Source: RGIG9379 sp031553005 (GTDB lineage Bacteria; Bacteroidota; Bacteroidia; Bacteroidales; Paludibacteraceae). From it: a stretch of 24,355 nucleotides of DNA. The DNA is taken from contig JAVBMA010000057.1 in assembly GCA_031553005.1 (NCBI GenBank), positions 1-24,355 of the forward strand, written 5' to 3'. Position numbers and translations under genes: made by a program. Every line of letters begins with the position of its first letter. Within the stretch, counting starts at the first letter, position 1. Below the pieces are notes generated by a model. The model had not been told where the DNA came from and did not search any database. It saw only the letters and a list, made by a program, of their open reading frames with translations. This document shows positions 7,206 through 16,104 of this stretch, piece after piece.

Positions 7206-10200
7206 ATGAAAGTATTTAAACTGTTTAATAACATTTTCGGATGGATTGTTTTTGCTATTGCGGCTTTTGTTTATTTATCAACAATAGAGCCGACAGCAAG
7301 TTTCTGGGATTGTGGTGAGTTTATTTCAACCGCCTACAAACTGGAAGTAGGGCATCCTCCCGGAGCGCCTTTTTTTATGATCACTGCCCGTTTCTTTACT
7401 TTGTTTGCATCCGACCCTTCGCAGGTGGCAATGATGGTGAACTCCTTTTCAGCCCTTTGCAGTGCTTTGTGTATTCTGTTTCTTTTCTGGACTATTACTC
7501 ATTTAGGACGTAAAATTGTTGTTGGTAACGGAACCGAATTTACTAAAGGTCAAATTATCGGAATTCTTGGCAGTGGTATTATTGGGGCTTTGGCTTATAC
7601 TTTCTCAGACACATTCTGGTTTTCGGCTGTGGAGGGAGAAGTATATGCTTACTCTTCATTTTTTACTGCAATTGTTTTCTGGGCGATTCTCAAATGGGAA
7701 GATGTGGCAGACCAGCCGTATGCAAACCGCTGGTTAGTACTTATCGCATATTTAATGGGGCTTTCTATCGGAGTCCACTTGCTCAATTTGTTGACAATTC
7801 CCGCATTGGTATTGGTTTATTACTATAAAAAATATAACCCCACTACAAAAGGAGCATTGATTGCCTTAGGTGTTTCCGTATTACTATTAGCTGTCCTTTT
7901 GTATGGATTGGTTCCCGGTTTTGTTGAAGTTGCAGGCTGGTTTGAACTTTTCTTTGTGAATACATTGGGAATGTCGTTTAATGTCGGAACCATATTCTAT
8001 GCATTATTGGTTATCGGTTGCCTTGTCTGGGGAATTTTGGAAACTTCTCAAGAACCGCAAGAAGTAAAGTCCGGCAATAAAGCAACAAACATTAAAAAAT
8101 CAACCCGTGTAAATATTGCTTTTATACTTTCCGTTACCTTATTGGGTATTCCTTTCTTCGGAGGACATATAGTTTTAGGTGTTATCCTGATTGCAGCTTT
8201 AGCGCTGTTTTTATTCAAGAAAAAGGAGTGGGTCAACATGGCAATGTTAAATCTGATCCTTCTTTGCTTTACGGTTATTCTGTTAGGATACTCTACTTAT
8301 GCTACAATCGTAATACGCTCTGCCGCCAATCCTCCGATGGATCAGAACTCTCCGGATGATGTATTTGCCCTGAAGAGTTACCTGAATCGTGATCAATACG
8401 GCGATACGCCATTGCTTTACGGTGAAAGTTATGCAGCCGAATACAAACGCGTAAGGACAGATAAAGGCTGGGAAGTTGATTTTAAAGAGGGAGAACCCAT
8501 CTGGGCTAAGAAGGTGAAAGCCTCTCCGGATGAAAAGGATGAATATATCATATCCGATTATAAAAAAAGATATATATACGAAGATGGTTTCAATATGTTC
8601 TTCCCTCGTATGTATAGTAAGCAGCAATCACATGTTGAGGCTTACAAAGAGTGGGCGAATATAAAAGGGAAGCGGATTAACTACCAGCACATGGGTAAAA
8701 CCGAATCGGCTGTTGTTCCTACTTTTGGCGAAAACATTACATTCTTTTTGAAATATCAGGTCGGATTCATGTATTTCCGCTACTTTATGTGGAATTTTGT
8801 CGGACGCCAGAATGATATACAAGGACATGGAGAGGTTACTAATGGAAATTGGATAAGCGGTATCAATGCCATCGATAATATTTTGGTCGGCGATCAGACG
8901 AACCTGCCTGACGAAATGAAAAATAATAAAGGACGTAATACCTACTATTTCTTACCGCTATTATTAGGTATATTGGGTATTTTGTACCAGTTCTCAAAAG
9001 AACAAAGAGGAATGCAAAGTTTCTGGATTACTTTTATCCTCTTCTTTATGACCGGTCTGGCTATTTTGCTCTATTTGAATCAAACCCCATATCAGCCGCG
9101 TGAAAGGGATTACGCTTATGCCGGATCTTTCTACGCATTCTGTATATGGATCGGATTAGGAGTTCTTGCCATTGCCGATTTTCTTTCGAAAGCTTTAGAT
9201 AAAAGGCTCTCAGCCATATTGGCAACTCTCGTGTGCTTGCCGGTTCCAATAATTATGGCATCCGAAAACTGGGACGATCATGATCGTTCAGGCAGGTATA
9301 CATGCCGCGATTTCGGGCAGAATTATCTTTTATCCATAGCTCCTAATGCTATTATTTTTACGAACGGAGATAATGATACTTTCCCGTTGTGGTATAATCA
9401 GGAAGTTGAAGGCGCCCGTACAGACACCCGTGTGGCTAATCTCAGTTATTTACAGATGTCCTGGTATGTAGATCAGATGAAGCGTCAGGCTTATGAATCG
9501 GATTCCCTTCCAATCTCATTGCAACCTTATCAGTATTCTAACGGTAAATTAGATGTAGCATACCTGCTTGATATCTTAAAAGAACCGATGAATCTGAAAA
9601 CAGCGATCGAACTCTTAAAAAGCGATGATCCGAATTATAAACGTCTGGCAGCAGGATACGGTGAAGATTTTGATTTTCTGCCAGCTAAAAAGTTCTTCCT
9701 GCCGGTGGATTCGGAGTCTGTGGTAAACAGCGGTACGGTAAAACCGGAAAATGCAGGAAAGATCGTAGATAAGATGAATATTGACCTTAGCCGTAAGAGT
9801 TATTTAGGAAAACACGAAATTGTAATCCTTGACATGTTGCAAAATAACAACTGGGAACGCCCTATTTATTTTGCCGTGACAGTCGGAGATGATAATTATT
9901 TAGGCTTACGTGACTATTTCCAGTTGGAAGGTTTGGCATACCGAGTTGTTCCGACTAAAGGTTCAAATCAGGTAAGTACAGATGTGATGTATGATAACAT
10001 GGTAAATAAATTTAAATGGGGAGGTATTGAAAACCCGAAAGTTTACCTTGATGAAAATAATCTTCGCATGACTTCTACTTTCCGTCACATGTTCTCGCGC
10101 TTAGTAGGTGCATTGATTGCCGAAGGTAAAAAAGACAGCGCATTGACAGCCCTCGATTACTGTATGGAGGTTATCCCGAGCAAAACTGTTCCTAATACAT

Positions 10201-10481
10201 ACGTCTCTGTAATTTTGGCAAGCCAATACTATCAGTTAGACCAGAAAGAAAAAGCAGAAGCTATCCTGAATGAAATTTTGGATAACTCCCTGCAATACCT
10301 GAAATGGTTTTCCCAATTGAATCAAAATCAGCTACGCAGTGCAACTTCCGATTATGGACAACACTTGGGAATCTTTTCGGAAATATTGCAAATTGCCCAG
10401 AATTTTGGGAACGAAGAATTAGTGGAGAAAAATTATCCGTTGTTTTTGGAATATTCCAAGACGTACAATTTATTAAGGTAA
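7206..10481 (+). CDS. Glycosyltransferase family 117 (DUF2723) membrane protein
   Basis: The 1091-residue protein belongs to the DUF2723/GT117 family, which shares the GT-C architecture and is related to human TMEM260, a protein O-mannosyltransferase. GT-C enzymes move a sugar from a lipid phosphate donor to an acceptor on the outer face of the inner membrane. After the first helix comes the hallmark loop WDCGEF (34-39) with HPPGAP (50-55); D35 and E38 are candidate catalytic acids. About ten further membrane helices follow. A large soluble part comes next, including FTNGDNDTFPLWY, and then a TPR-like helical tail from about residue 960. The deacetylase gene follows after 3 bases, so this is probably the first gene of an envelope operon. 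Donor and acceptor here are unknown; protein O-glycosylation is an inference. Confidence 0.88.
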   Translation: MKVFKLFNNIFGWIVFAIAAFVYLSTIEPTASFWDCGEFISTAYKLEVGHPPGAPFFMITARFFTLFASDPSQVAMMVNSFSALCSALCILFLFWTITHLGRKIVVGNGTEFTKGQIIGILGSGIIGALAYTFSDTFWFSAVEGEVYAYSSFFTAIVFWAILKWEDVADQPYANRWLVLIAYLMGLSIGVHLLNLLTIPALVLVYYYKKYNPTTKGALIALGVSVLLLAVLLYGLVPGFVEVAGWFELFFVNTLGMSFNVGTIFYALLVIGCLVWGILETSQEPQEVKSGNKATNIKKSTRVNIAFILSVTLLGIPFFGGHIVLGVILIAALALFLFKKKEWVNMAMLNLILLCFTVILLGYSTYATIVIRSAANPPMDQNSPDDVFALKSYLNRDQYGDTPLLYGESYAAEYKRVRTDKGWEVDFKEGEPIWAKKVKASPDEKDEYIISDYKKRYIYEDGFNMFFPRMYSKQQSHVEAYKEWANIKGKRINYQHMGKTESAVVPTFGENITFFLKYQVGFMYFRYFMWNFVGRQNDIQGHGEVTNGNWISGINAIDNILVGDQTNLPDEMKNNKGRNTYYFLPLLLGILGILYQFSKEQRGMQSFWITFILFFMTGLAILLYLNQTPYQPRERDYAYAGSFYAFCIWIGLGVLAIADFLSKALDKRLSAILATLVCLPVPIIMASENWDDHDRSGRYTCRDFGQNYLLSIAPNAIIFTNGDNDTFPLWYNQEVEGARTDTRVANLSYLQMSWYVDQMKRQAYESDSLPISLQPYQYSNGKLDVAYLLDILKEPMNLKTAIELLKSDDPNYKRLAAGYGEDFDFLPAKKFFLPVDSESVVNSGTVKPENAGKIVDKMNIDLSRKSYLGKHEIVILDMLQNNNWERPIYFAVTVGDDNYLGLRDYFQLEGLAYRVVPTKGSNQVSTDVMYDNMVNKFKWGGIENPKVYLDENNLRMTSTFRHMFSRLVGALIAEGKKDSALTALDYCMEVIPSKTVPNTYVSVILASQYYQLDQKEKAEAILNEILDNSLQYLKWFSQLNQNQLRSATSDYGQHLGIFSEILQIAQNFGNEELVEKNYPLFLEYSKTYNLLR

Positions 10482-10484
10482 CAG

Positions 10485-11168
10485 ATGTTAATAGAACAGA
10501 CTCCTAAGGTCTTTAGAGCTTTCTTTCCCGGTGCAATATGGCGGTTGCCACAAAAGGAGAAAACCGTATATTTAACTTTTGACGATGGTCCTATTCCGGA
10601 AGTAACTCCTTTTGTACTTGAATTATTAGAAAAATATGGAATTAAAGCCACATTCTTTTGTGTAGGCGACAATGTCCGCAAGCATCCCGAAGTGTTTGAA
10701 CAAATATTGGAAGCCGGACATCAGGTCGGAAATCATACATTTAATCACATACAAGGATTTAAATGTTCGACAAGAGACTATGCAAAGAATGTAGAAACCG
10801 CGGATGGATACATTAAAAGCTCGCTTTTTCGTCCTCCTCACGGACAATTCCGTTTATTGCAAATGTTGAAGTTGAGGAAAAAATACAAAATTGTTATGTG
10901 GGACGTGATTACGCGCGACTATAACAAATCGCTCAGCGGAGAATTTGTATTGAATATCGTAAAAAAATATACACGTAACGGCTCTATAATCGTTTTTCAT
11001 GACTCTCTTAAAGCAGAGCAGAATATGCGGTACGCACTTCCTAAAGCAATTGAATTTTTAATACGGGAAGGTTACAAATTCGATGTGCTGAATCCACAGT
11101 TGATACAGAAAAAGATAAAATTTCCGGTTTTCCGCGAGAAGAAAGTTTTATCATGTGAGGCGATTTGA
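10485..11168 (+). CDS. NodB-type polysaccharide deacetylase
   Basis: The 227-residue product is a carbohydrate esterase 4 (NodB) domain with all five motifs: TFDDGP (31-36), HTFNH (84-88), RPPHG (116-120), WDVITRDY (139-146) and VFHDS (170-174). The Asp and two His that bind metal (D34, H84, H88) and the catalytic residues are present, so it should be active in removing acetyl groups from N-acetylated sugars. I see no signal peptide or membrane helix, so its location is unclear; a cytoplasmic enzyme or one held by partners is possible. The substrate is not evident (peptidoglycan, a lipid-linked glycan or a polysaccharide). It follows the GT117 gene by 3 bases. Confidence 0.92.
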   Translation: MLIEQTPKVFRAFFPGAIWRLPQKEKTVYLTFDDGPIPEVTPFVLELLEKYGIKATFFCVGDNVRKHPEVFEQILEAGHQVGNHTFNHIQGFKCSTRDYAKNVETADGYIKSSLFRPPHGQFRLLQMLKLRKKYKIVMWDVITRDYNKSLSGEFVLNIVKKYTRNGSIIVFHDSLKAEQNMRYALPKAIEFLIREGYKFDVLNPQLIQKKIKFPVFREKKVLSCEAI

Positions 11169-11203
11169 TCTTTTTTCTTTTATCATGCCCTAACTCTAAT
11201 AAC

Positions 11204-12643
11204 ATGCTAAAACGTTATTTTATTTGGATTGCCTGCATTGCATCGCTATTTTTTACTTCATGCGAAAAAGATAATTCAGGTTCCGATCCTAATAGAGAAT
11301 ATGTAAATAATTGGATTTACGACGAAATGTCGTTTTATTATCTTTGGAATTTTTACATTCCTAATCAGCCCGATAATACACTGAAACCCGAACAATTTTT
11401 CGAATCCTTGCTATATAAAAGAGGAGAAGTAATTGGCGATCGTTTTTCGTGGATGCAGGAGAATTATGCCGAGTTACTTGGTTCGCTTAACGGGGTAACA
11501 TCATACGATGTGGGTTTTGAATATACCGGATACTTGATGTCTCCCGGGTCAAACGAGGTTATTGGACAAATTGCATATGTAAAGCCAAATACCGACGCAG
11601 AAAGAATAGGTCTGAGACGTGGAGATTATTTTACAAAAATAAACGGAACGACCTTAAATACTTCAAACTGGTCTAAGTTGTTATCGAGCAATGGACGTTC
11701 GATTAAAATTACCTTTTTAGATATAAACACCGGTGAAACAACTAATAAAACAATCCAAAAGGCTGTTAATTATGCGGAAGATCCGGTATTCTTTAATAAA
11801 GTATTTAGATTGAACGGACATAAAATCGGTTATTTGGTATATAACTTTTTTGCACCCGGTCCAACCGAAGACAATTATGACTATGATAAGAAGCTGAATG
11901 ATGTATTTGGTACATTTAAGAGCGAAGGCATAACAGAGCTGATACTCGATCTTCGTTATAATAGCGGTGGCTCATTAAATTCGGCTATATTGTTGGGGAG
12001 TATGATTGCTCCGGAGTTGAGCCCGGATGATGTATTTATCAAGCTGGAGTTTAACCCGCTGCTTCAAGCAGAGTTGGTTGAGGAGTATGGAGAAGAAGAA
12101 GCTTTGCTTAATAAGCTGAGAGATAAACTCTATACAGGAGAAGAAATTAATAATGTGGGAGCTTCTATCCGGAAGTTATATGTGCTTACAAGTAATTCGA
12201 CTGCATCGGCCAGCGAACTTGTGATTAATGGGTTGAAGCCATATATGCCGGGCAATATATTTCTTATAGGCAATACAACTGTAGGTAAAAACGTAGGTTC
12301 TATTTCTATATATGAAGAGAATAACCCTAAAAATAAATGGGGAATGCAGCCTATTATACTTCGCTATTTTAATAAGGATGGGAAGGCCGACTTTTTAAAT
12401 GGGTTTCAACCGGATATAGTTGAAAAAGATAATGCAGACAAATTGCCATTGGGTGATCAGAATGAGCAGATGTTGCAAATTGCCATAAATCATATTATAA
12501 ACAACTCTGTTTCATCAGGACTCCGCTCGGGAGTTGACAATGGCAACGAACTGTTGGGTTCGTCCGTTCAACGGAAAGCATGGGCTAACAAAACAATTGT
12601 TGATAATCCGTTACTAAAAAGGCGGAATGTAAAACGTCAGTAA
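11204..12643 (+). CDS. PDZ-S41 family serine protease, lipoprotein
   Basis: The 479-residue product has a lipoprotein signal ending FFTSC with lipidated C20. Next come an S41 N-terminal helical domain (about 25-90), a PDZ domain (about 105-185) and the S41 catalytic core. The core holds LDLRYNSGG (about 248-256), the Ser motif STASASE (332-338, nucleophile probably S335) and the general base K362 in TTVGK. The family comprises tail-specific proteases of the periplasm. I chose ATG 11204 rather than the upstream TTG at 11165 because only this start gives a clean lipoprotein signal. Residues after the cysteine (EKDNSGSD) are acidic, so it may be surface-exposed. It starts 35 bases after the deacetylase. 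Confidence 0.9.
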   Translation: MLKRYFIWIACIASLFFTSCEKDNSGSDPNREYVNNWIYDEMSFYYLWNFYIPNQPDNTLKPEQFFESLLYKRGEVIGDRFSWMQENYAELLGSLNGVTSYDVGFEYTGYLMSPGSNEVIGQIAYVKPNTDAERIGLRRGDYFTKINGTTLNTSNWSKLLSSNGRSIKITFLDINTGETTNKTIQKAVNYAEDPVFFNKVFRLNGHKIGYLVYNFFAPGPTEDNYDYDKKLNDVFGTFKSEGITELILDLRYNSGGSLNSAILLGSMIAPELSPDDVFIKLEFNPLLQAELVEEYGEEEALLNKLRDKLYTGEEINNVGASIRKLYVLTSNSTASASELVINGLKPYMPGNIFLIGNTTVGKNVGSISIYEENNPKNKWGMQPIILRYFNKDGKADFLNGFQPDIVEKDNADKLPLGDQNEQMLQIAINHIINNSVSSGLRSGVDNGNELLGSSVQRKAWANKTIVDNPLLKRRNVKRQ

Positions 12644-12645
12644 CA

Positions 12646-13098
12646 ATGAAGACGATTTGTATAAGCATACTCTTATTTCTTACGGTGGCAGTTTCTTTGA
12701 ATGCGCAGGAGGCATTGGAGCCGCAGGGTAGTCGCCGGCCCGTATTAGTAGACGACGTTAATGAAGAGCGCATTTCTAATATACGGAAGTCCGGAAAGCT
12801 TACGCTTAATCCGGATCAGCGCGAACAAATAAAAAAGCTGCAAGTGGAAATGCAGAAAAGCCTGAACCAACTGAATAACCAGTTGAGGGAAAAGCAAGCA
12901 CGTTTGCAGACGTTGGAGGCGCAGGATGCTGTTGACATAAAAGCGATTTACAAAAATATTGACGAACAGGTAAAGCTGCTGGCTGAACAGATGAAACTGA
13001 GAGCCGCATACAAGCAAAAAATTCGCTCCCTGCTTAATAATGAGCAACGGGTTCGTTTTGATGCACGGGAAGATCAGATTGATTGTACGGATTTTTAA
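12646..13098 (+). CDS. Spy/CpxP-like periplasmic helical protein
   Basis: The 150-residue product has a signal peptide (1-20, cleavage likely LNA before QEAL). An entirely helical, charged coiled-coil body follows. Two LTxxQ-like turns frame the body: LTLNPDQ near residue 51 and LLNNEQRVRF near 128. This arrangement is that of Spy/CpxP, which are ATP-independent periplasmic chaperones or stress sensors. Similarity is at the level of pattern, so family membership is likely but not certain. Its ATG is 2 bases after the protease stop, so the two are probably translated together and may act on the same envelope proteins. Confidence 0.72.
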   Translation: MKTICISILLFLTVAVSLNAQEALEPQGSRRPVLVDDVNEERISNIRKSGKLTLNPDQREQIKKLQVEMQKSLNQLNNQLREKQARLQTLEAQDAVDIKAIYKNIDEQVKLLAEQMKLRAAYKQKIRSLLNNEQRVRFDAREDQIDCTDF

Positions 13099-13104
13099 TT
13101 TTTA

Positions 13105-14379
13105 ATGAGCATGAATATTTTATTATTAGGTTCCGGAGGGAGAGAACATGCATTGGCATGGAAGATAGCGCAAAGTAAAAAAGTAAATAAATTATTTATT
13201 GCACCCGGAAATGGTGGTACAGCTTCGGTTGGCGAAAACGTTTCCATTGCAGCAGATGATTTTGAAGCAATAAAAAAATTTGTGCTTGCCAATCAGGTTA
13301 GTATGGTGGTCGTAGGACCTGAGGATCCTTTGGTAAAAGGTGTGTATGATTTTTTTCAGAATGATAAAGAATTAGGATCTATTCCTGTGATCGGACCGTC
13401 CAAGACCGGAGCTCAACTCGAAGGCAGCAAAGATTTTGCAAAAGCCTTTATGATAAGGCATAATATTCCTACAGCGCGATATAAAAGTTTTACAAAAGAA
13501 ACTCTTGAACAAGGTTATTCATTCCTCGAAGAGCTGGAAGCTCCCTATGTTTTGAAAGCAGATGGATTGGCGGCAGGAAAAGGAGTGTTGATTATTTCGA
13601 ATCTGGAAGAAGCAAAAGCCGAACTGGAAAATATGTTGAACGGGAAATTCGGCAATGCAAGTACAACGGTAGTAATTGAAGAGTTCCTTTCTGGTGTAGA
13701 ATGCTCCGTATTTATCCTTACGGACGGAACCTCTTATAAAGTTCTTCCGGTTGCAAAAGATTATAAACGTATCGGAGAAGGAGACACCGGACTGAATACC
13801 GGAGGTATGGGTGCTGTCTCGCCAGTCCCTTTTGCTGACGATGTCTTTATGAAAAAAGTAGAAGAACGAATTATCGTTCCGACTATAGAAGGGCTGCAAA
13901 AAGAAAATATTTGTTACAAAGGATTTATTTTTCTTGGCCTGATAAACGTAAAAAACGAACCGGTTGTTATTGAATATAATGTCCGTATGGGCGATCCTGA
14001 AACAGAGGTTGTGATGCTTCGGATCAAGTCCGATTTTGTAGATCTTCTTGAAGGAGTTGGCTCCGGCACACTCTCAGAGAAAGAACTTGAAACCGATGAT
14101 CGTTCAGCCGTTACAGTAATGTTGGTATCAGGCGGTTATCCGGGAGACTATGAGAACGGAAAAGAAATCTCCGGCTTAGATCAGGTAAAAGACAGTGTTC
14201 TCTTTCATGCCGGAACGAAGATTGCCAACGGAAAACTTCTTACCAACGGAGGCAGGGTAATAGCTGTCAGCTCATACGGTCAAACAAAAGAAGAAGCATT
14301 ATCTATCTCTTTCGAAAATGCTAAGAAAATTAATTTTGATAAAAAATATTTCCGTTCAGACATCGGTTTTGATTTATAA
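13105..14379 (+). CDS. purD: Phosphoribosylamine-glycine ligase (GARS)
   Basis: PurD joins glycine to 5-phosphoribosylamine with ATP, the second step of purine synthesis, in the cytosol. The 424-residue protein starts with the family's NILLLGSGGREHALAWK. It has the ATP-grasp segment VLKADGLAAGKGV (about 148-160) and the metal-binding NVRMGDPETE (292-301). The length is normal. A second ATG two codons later (13111) is equally possible and gives the more usual MNILLLG start. It is the only housekeeping gene in this envelope-gene run, 6 bases after the Spy-like gene. Confidence 0.97.
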   Translation: MSMNILLLGSGGREHALAWKIAQSKKVNKLFIAPGNGGTASVGENVSIAADDFEAIKKFVLANQVSMVVVGPEDPLVKGVYDFFQNDKELGSIPVIGPSKTGAQLEGSKDFAKAFMIRHNIPTARYKSFTKETLEQGYSFLEELEAPYVLKADGLAAGKGVLIISNLEEAKAELENMLNGKFGNASTTVVIEEFLSGVECSVFILTDGTSYKVLPVAKDYKRIGEGDTGLNTGGMGAVSPVPFADDVFMKKVEERIIVPTIEGLQKENICYKGFIFLGLINVKNEPVVIEYNVRMGDPETEVVMLRIKSDFVDLLEGVGSGTLSEKELETDDRSAVTVMLVSGGYPGDYENGKEISGLDQVKDSVLFHAGTKIANGKLLTNGGRVIAVSSYGQTKEEALSISFENAKKINFDKKYFRSDIGFDL

Positions 14380-14390
14380 AATATAAAGTG

Positions 14391-14435
14391 GACAAGTAAA
14401 CCAAAGCCTGACTTATAATGCTTGGTTTTCTTGTC
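14391..14435. terminator. Terminator- or attenuator-like hairpin after purD
   Basis: Arms 14391-14407 and 14420-14435 pair over 16 positions with one bulged A and one mismatch around a 12-base loop (GACAAG...AAACCAA against TTGGTTTTCTTGTC). A T-rich tail follows on the plus strand. It lies 11 bases past the purD stop and only 16 bases before the next start codon, so it may reduce rather than abolish read-through. Confidence 0.65.
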
Positions 14436-14451
14436 TGTTTGTTTACTGAAA

Positions 14452-15447
14452 ATGCGACACAAAAGACTTATAGATATTATAGCGCCAAATGCAAAAAATA
14501 TTTTGTTTTGCATTTTTCTTTCTTTGCTTTTGTGGTACGACATTTTTTTACCGCAAACGGCAAATATTGCAGCCGAAGCTATTTCCATTCCTGTACAATC
14601 CCCTCTCTTTGTTTTAATAGAAGCTTTTCTTCCTCCTGCCGGATTGCAGGGAAAGATAGTGGGATTAGTCCTTTACCTGCTTCTCTGCTTTATTCTTTTA
14701 AGGTTGAATGAAATTTTTTCTTTCATATCCGTACGTACCATACTTCCCTCTCTTTTTTGCCTGGTAGCTGGAGGAGTGCTGTTACACCCGCATTTTTTGT
14801 CGCCCGGAATAATCGTTGCACTACTAATCTTATCCGCCGTTTATTTCTCTTTCAAGTTATTGATGGAAGAAGACCCGAAATATGCGTTTAATGCCTCGTT
14901 ATCACTATTTACTGCCGCACTTTTTTCTTTCTCCTGTGTTTGGCTGTTGATTCCCTTCTGGATTTTTGCCTATAGCAGTAATGTTTTTTCATTTAAGGTT
15001 TTTATTGCCTCGTTATTGGGAGCATTAATCCCCGGACTATACGCTGCAATAGGTTTCGGAATTGCCGGTAATGAACATCTCTTATTCGAATACGTAAGAG
15101 ACAGTTTCAATCTATTTGCGGTTGATTTCAGTTTTTCTTTGCCCGAAATTATTTATCTCATTTTTATAGGATTTTTGGTTTTGATATCCCTTGTTGACTT
15201 TATTCTTGTTCGTTCGCAGGAGAGTATAAAGCCGAGAAGAGAATTTGCCTATATTGTTACACTTTTTGTAATGGTTTCAGGATTAATAATCCTCTCTGTT
15301 CCCGATTCAAATACTCTTTTCTGGCTCTCAATCGTTTTCGGAAGCCTGTTGTTAGGACGATTTTTTTCTTTAAAAAATAACCGTTTCACTAAAATATTAC
15401 TATCCGTTTATTTCGGAAGCTCTCTGTTATTACTTTTATTTAGTTAA
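14452..15447 (+). CDS. Polytopic inner-membrane protein of unknown function
   Basis: The 331-residue product has about nine hydrophobic helices with short loops and a basic start (MRHKRLID). I recognise no catalytic motif. The overall pattern recalls the DUF6427 proteins found beside purD-like loci in Bacteroidota, some of which carry a misleading beta-carotene oxygenase label in databases; this match is from memory and weak. I set the start at ATG 14452, because the upstream TTG at 14422 lies inside the hairpin and would add a non-conserved decapeptide. The stop is 2 bases before the next gene, so the two membrane proteins are probably made together. Confidence 0.7.
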   Translation: MRHKRLIDIIAPNAKNILFCIFLSLLLWYDIFLPQTANIAAEAISIPVQSPLFVLIEAFLPPAGLQGKIVGLVLYLLLCFILLRLNEIFSFISVRTILPSLFCLVAGGVLLHPHFLSPGIIVALLILSAVYFSFKLLMEEDPKYAFNASLSLFTAALFSFSCVWLLIPFWIFAYSSNVFSFKVFIASLLGALIPGLYAAIGFGIAGNEHLLFEYVRDSFNLFAVDFSFSLPEIIYLIFIGFLVLISLVDFILVRSQESIKPRREFAYIVTLFVMVSGLIILSVPDSNTLFWLSIVFGSLLLGRFFSLKNNRFTKILLSVYFGSSLLLLLFS

Positions 15448-15449
15448 GA

Positions 15450-15893
15450 ATGGAAGAATTTGCAACATACGGATATTTCGGACTTTTCCTTGCCTCATTT
15501 CTCGCAGCTACAATATTACCCCTTAGCTCCGAAGTCGTCTTTAGTATTTTATTAAGTTGCGGGCTTAATCCGGTTGCCTGTCTTGCCTGCGCTTCGATTG
15601 GGAATACGCTTGGAGGCATGACCTGCTATTGGATCGGATTATTGGGAAAAGTAGAATGGATGGAGAAATACCTGAAAATAAAATACGAAAAAGTAGAAAA
15701 AATGCTATCCTGGATGCAAAACAAAGGTTCAATATTAGCGTTACTTACATTCCTGCCTGTAATCGGAGATGTAATAGCCGTTGCCCTTGGATTTATGAGG
15801 AGCAATGTCTGGTATGTTCTTCTTTTTATGTTTATTGGTAAGGTGATACGTTATATTGTTTGGATGGAAATGCATTTTGCAATTCTTGGATAA
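15450..15893 (+). CDS. YqaA-like DedA/VTT family membrane protein
   Basis: The 147-residue product matches the short YqaA branch of the DedA/VTT superfamily. It has a hydrophobic N-terminal half with the re-entrant segment LPLSSEVVFSILL, GNTLGGMTCYWIG in the middle, and a basic loop (KIKYEKVEKM). The second half has PVIGDVIAVALGFM. DedA-type proteins act in transport of undecaprenyl phosphate or phospholipids across the membrane; YqaA itself is less well studied. Its position at the end of a run with a GT-C glycosyltransferase, which consumes lipid-linked sugars, fits lipid-carrier recycling, but this is inference. Confidence 0.85.
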   Translation: MEEFATYGYFGLFLASFLAATILPLSSEVVFSILLSCGLNPVACLACASIGNTLGGMTCYWIGLLGKVEWMEKYLKIKYEKVEKMLSWMQNKGSILALLTFLPVIGDVIAVALGFMRSNVWYVLLFMFIGKVIRYIVWMEMHFAILG

Positions 15894-15916
15894 CAGGCAA
15901 ATTGTTCTTATTTTTG
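15885..15916 (+). promoter_or_regulatory. Candidate promoter for the DUF6242-PfkB pair
   Basis: CTTG (15885-15888), 20 bases of spacer and TATTTTTG (15909-15916) resemble TTTG-N19/20-TAnnTTTG with one -33 mismatch. It overlaps the last codons of the YqaA-like gene. The predicted start near 15923 leaves a leader of about 180 bases, which includes the 28-codon frame at 16014-16100. Confidence 0.5.
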
Positions 15917-16013
15917 TAACCATCCGCGGGTGTAGCGAGGAAAAAATAAAGGGAAATAGATTCTTTATGTTATCCGGTAATTTGTGGATTTCAATTTGTA
16001 AATAGATCATTAT

Positions 16014-16100
16014 ATGAAACACCCACGTCAAAAAATTGACACACGAGCCTATGATTATATGGGTGTTCCATCTGACATTAATGTGAAAAATAAATTATAA
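16014..16100 (+). CDS. Possible 28-residue leader peptide
   Basis: An ATG frame of 28 codons (MKHPRQKIDTRAYDYMGV then PSDINVKNKL) ends 4 bases before the ATG of the DUF6242 gene. The frame is closed by TAA at 15999-16001 upstream, so it is not the tail of a longer gene. The 8-bp inverted pair AACACCCA/TGGGTGTT inside it could fold into a hairpin. It has no signal peptide and I recognise no homologue. It could equally be chance; the tight spacing to the next gene is the main support. Confidence 0.25.
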   Translation: MKHPRQKIDTRAYDYMGVPSDINVKNKL

Positions 16101-16104
16101 ACAG

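Noticed and set aside
11165..11203. TTG start 13 codons upstream of the S41 protease
   Set aside because: It would disrupt the lipoprotein signal; the ATG at 11204 gives a clean signal and lipobox.
14422..14451. TTG start of the membrane protein after purD
   Set aside because: It falls inside the terminator-like hairpin and adds an unconserved decapeptide.
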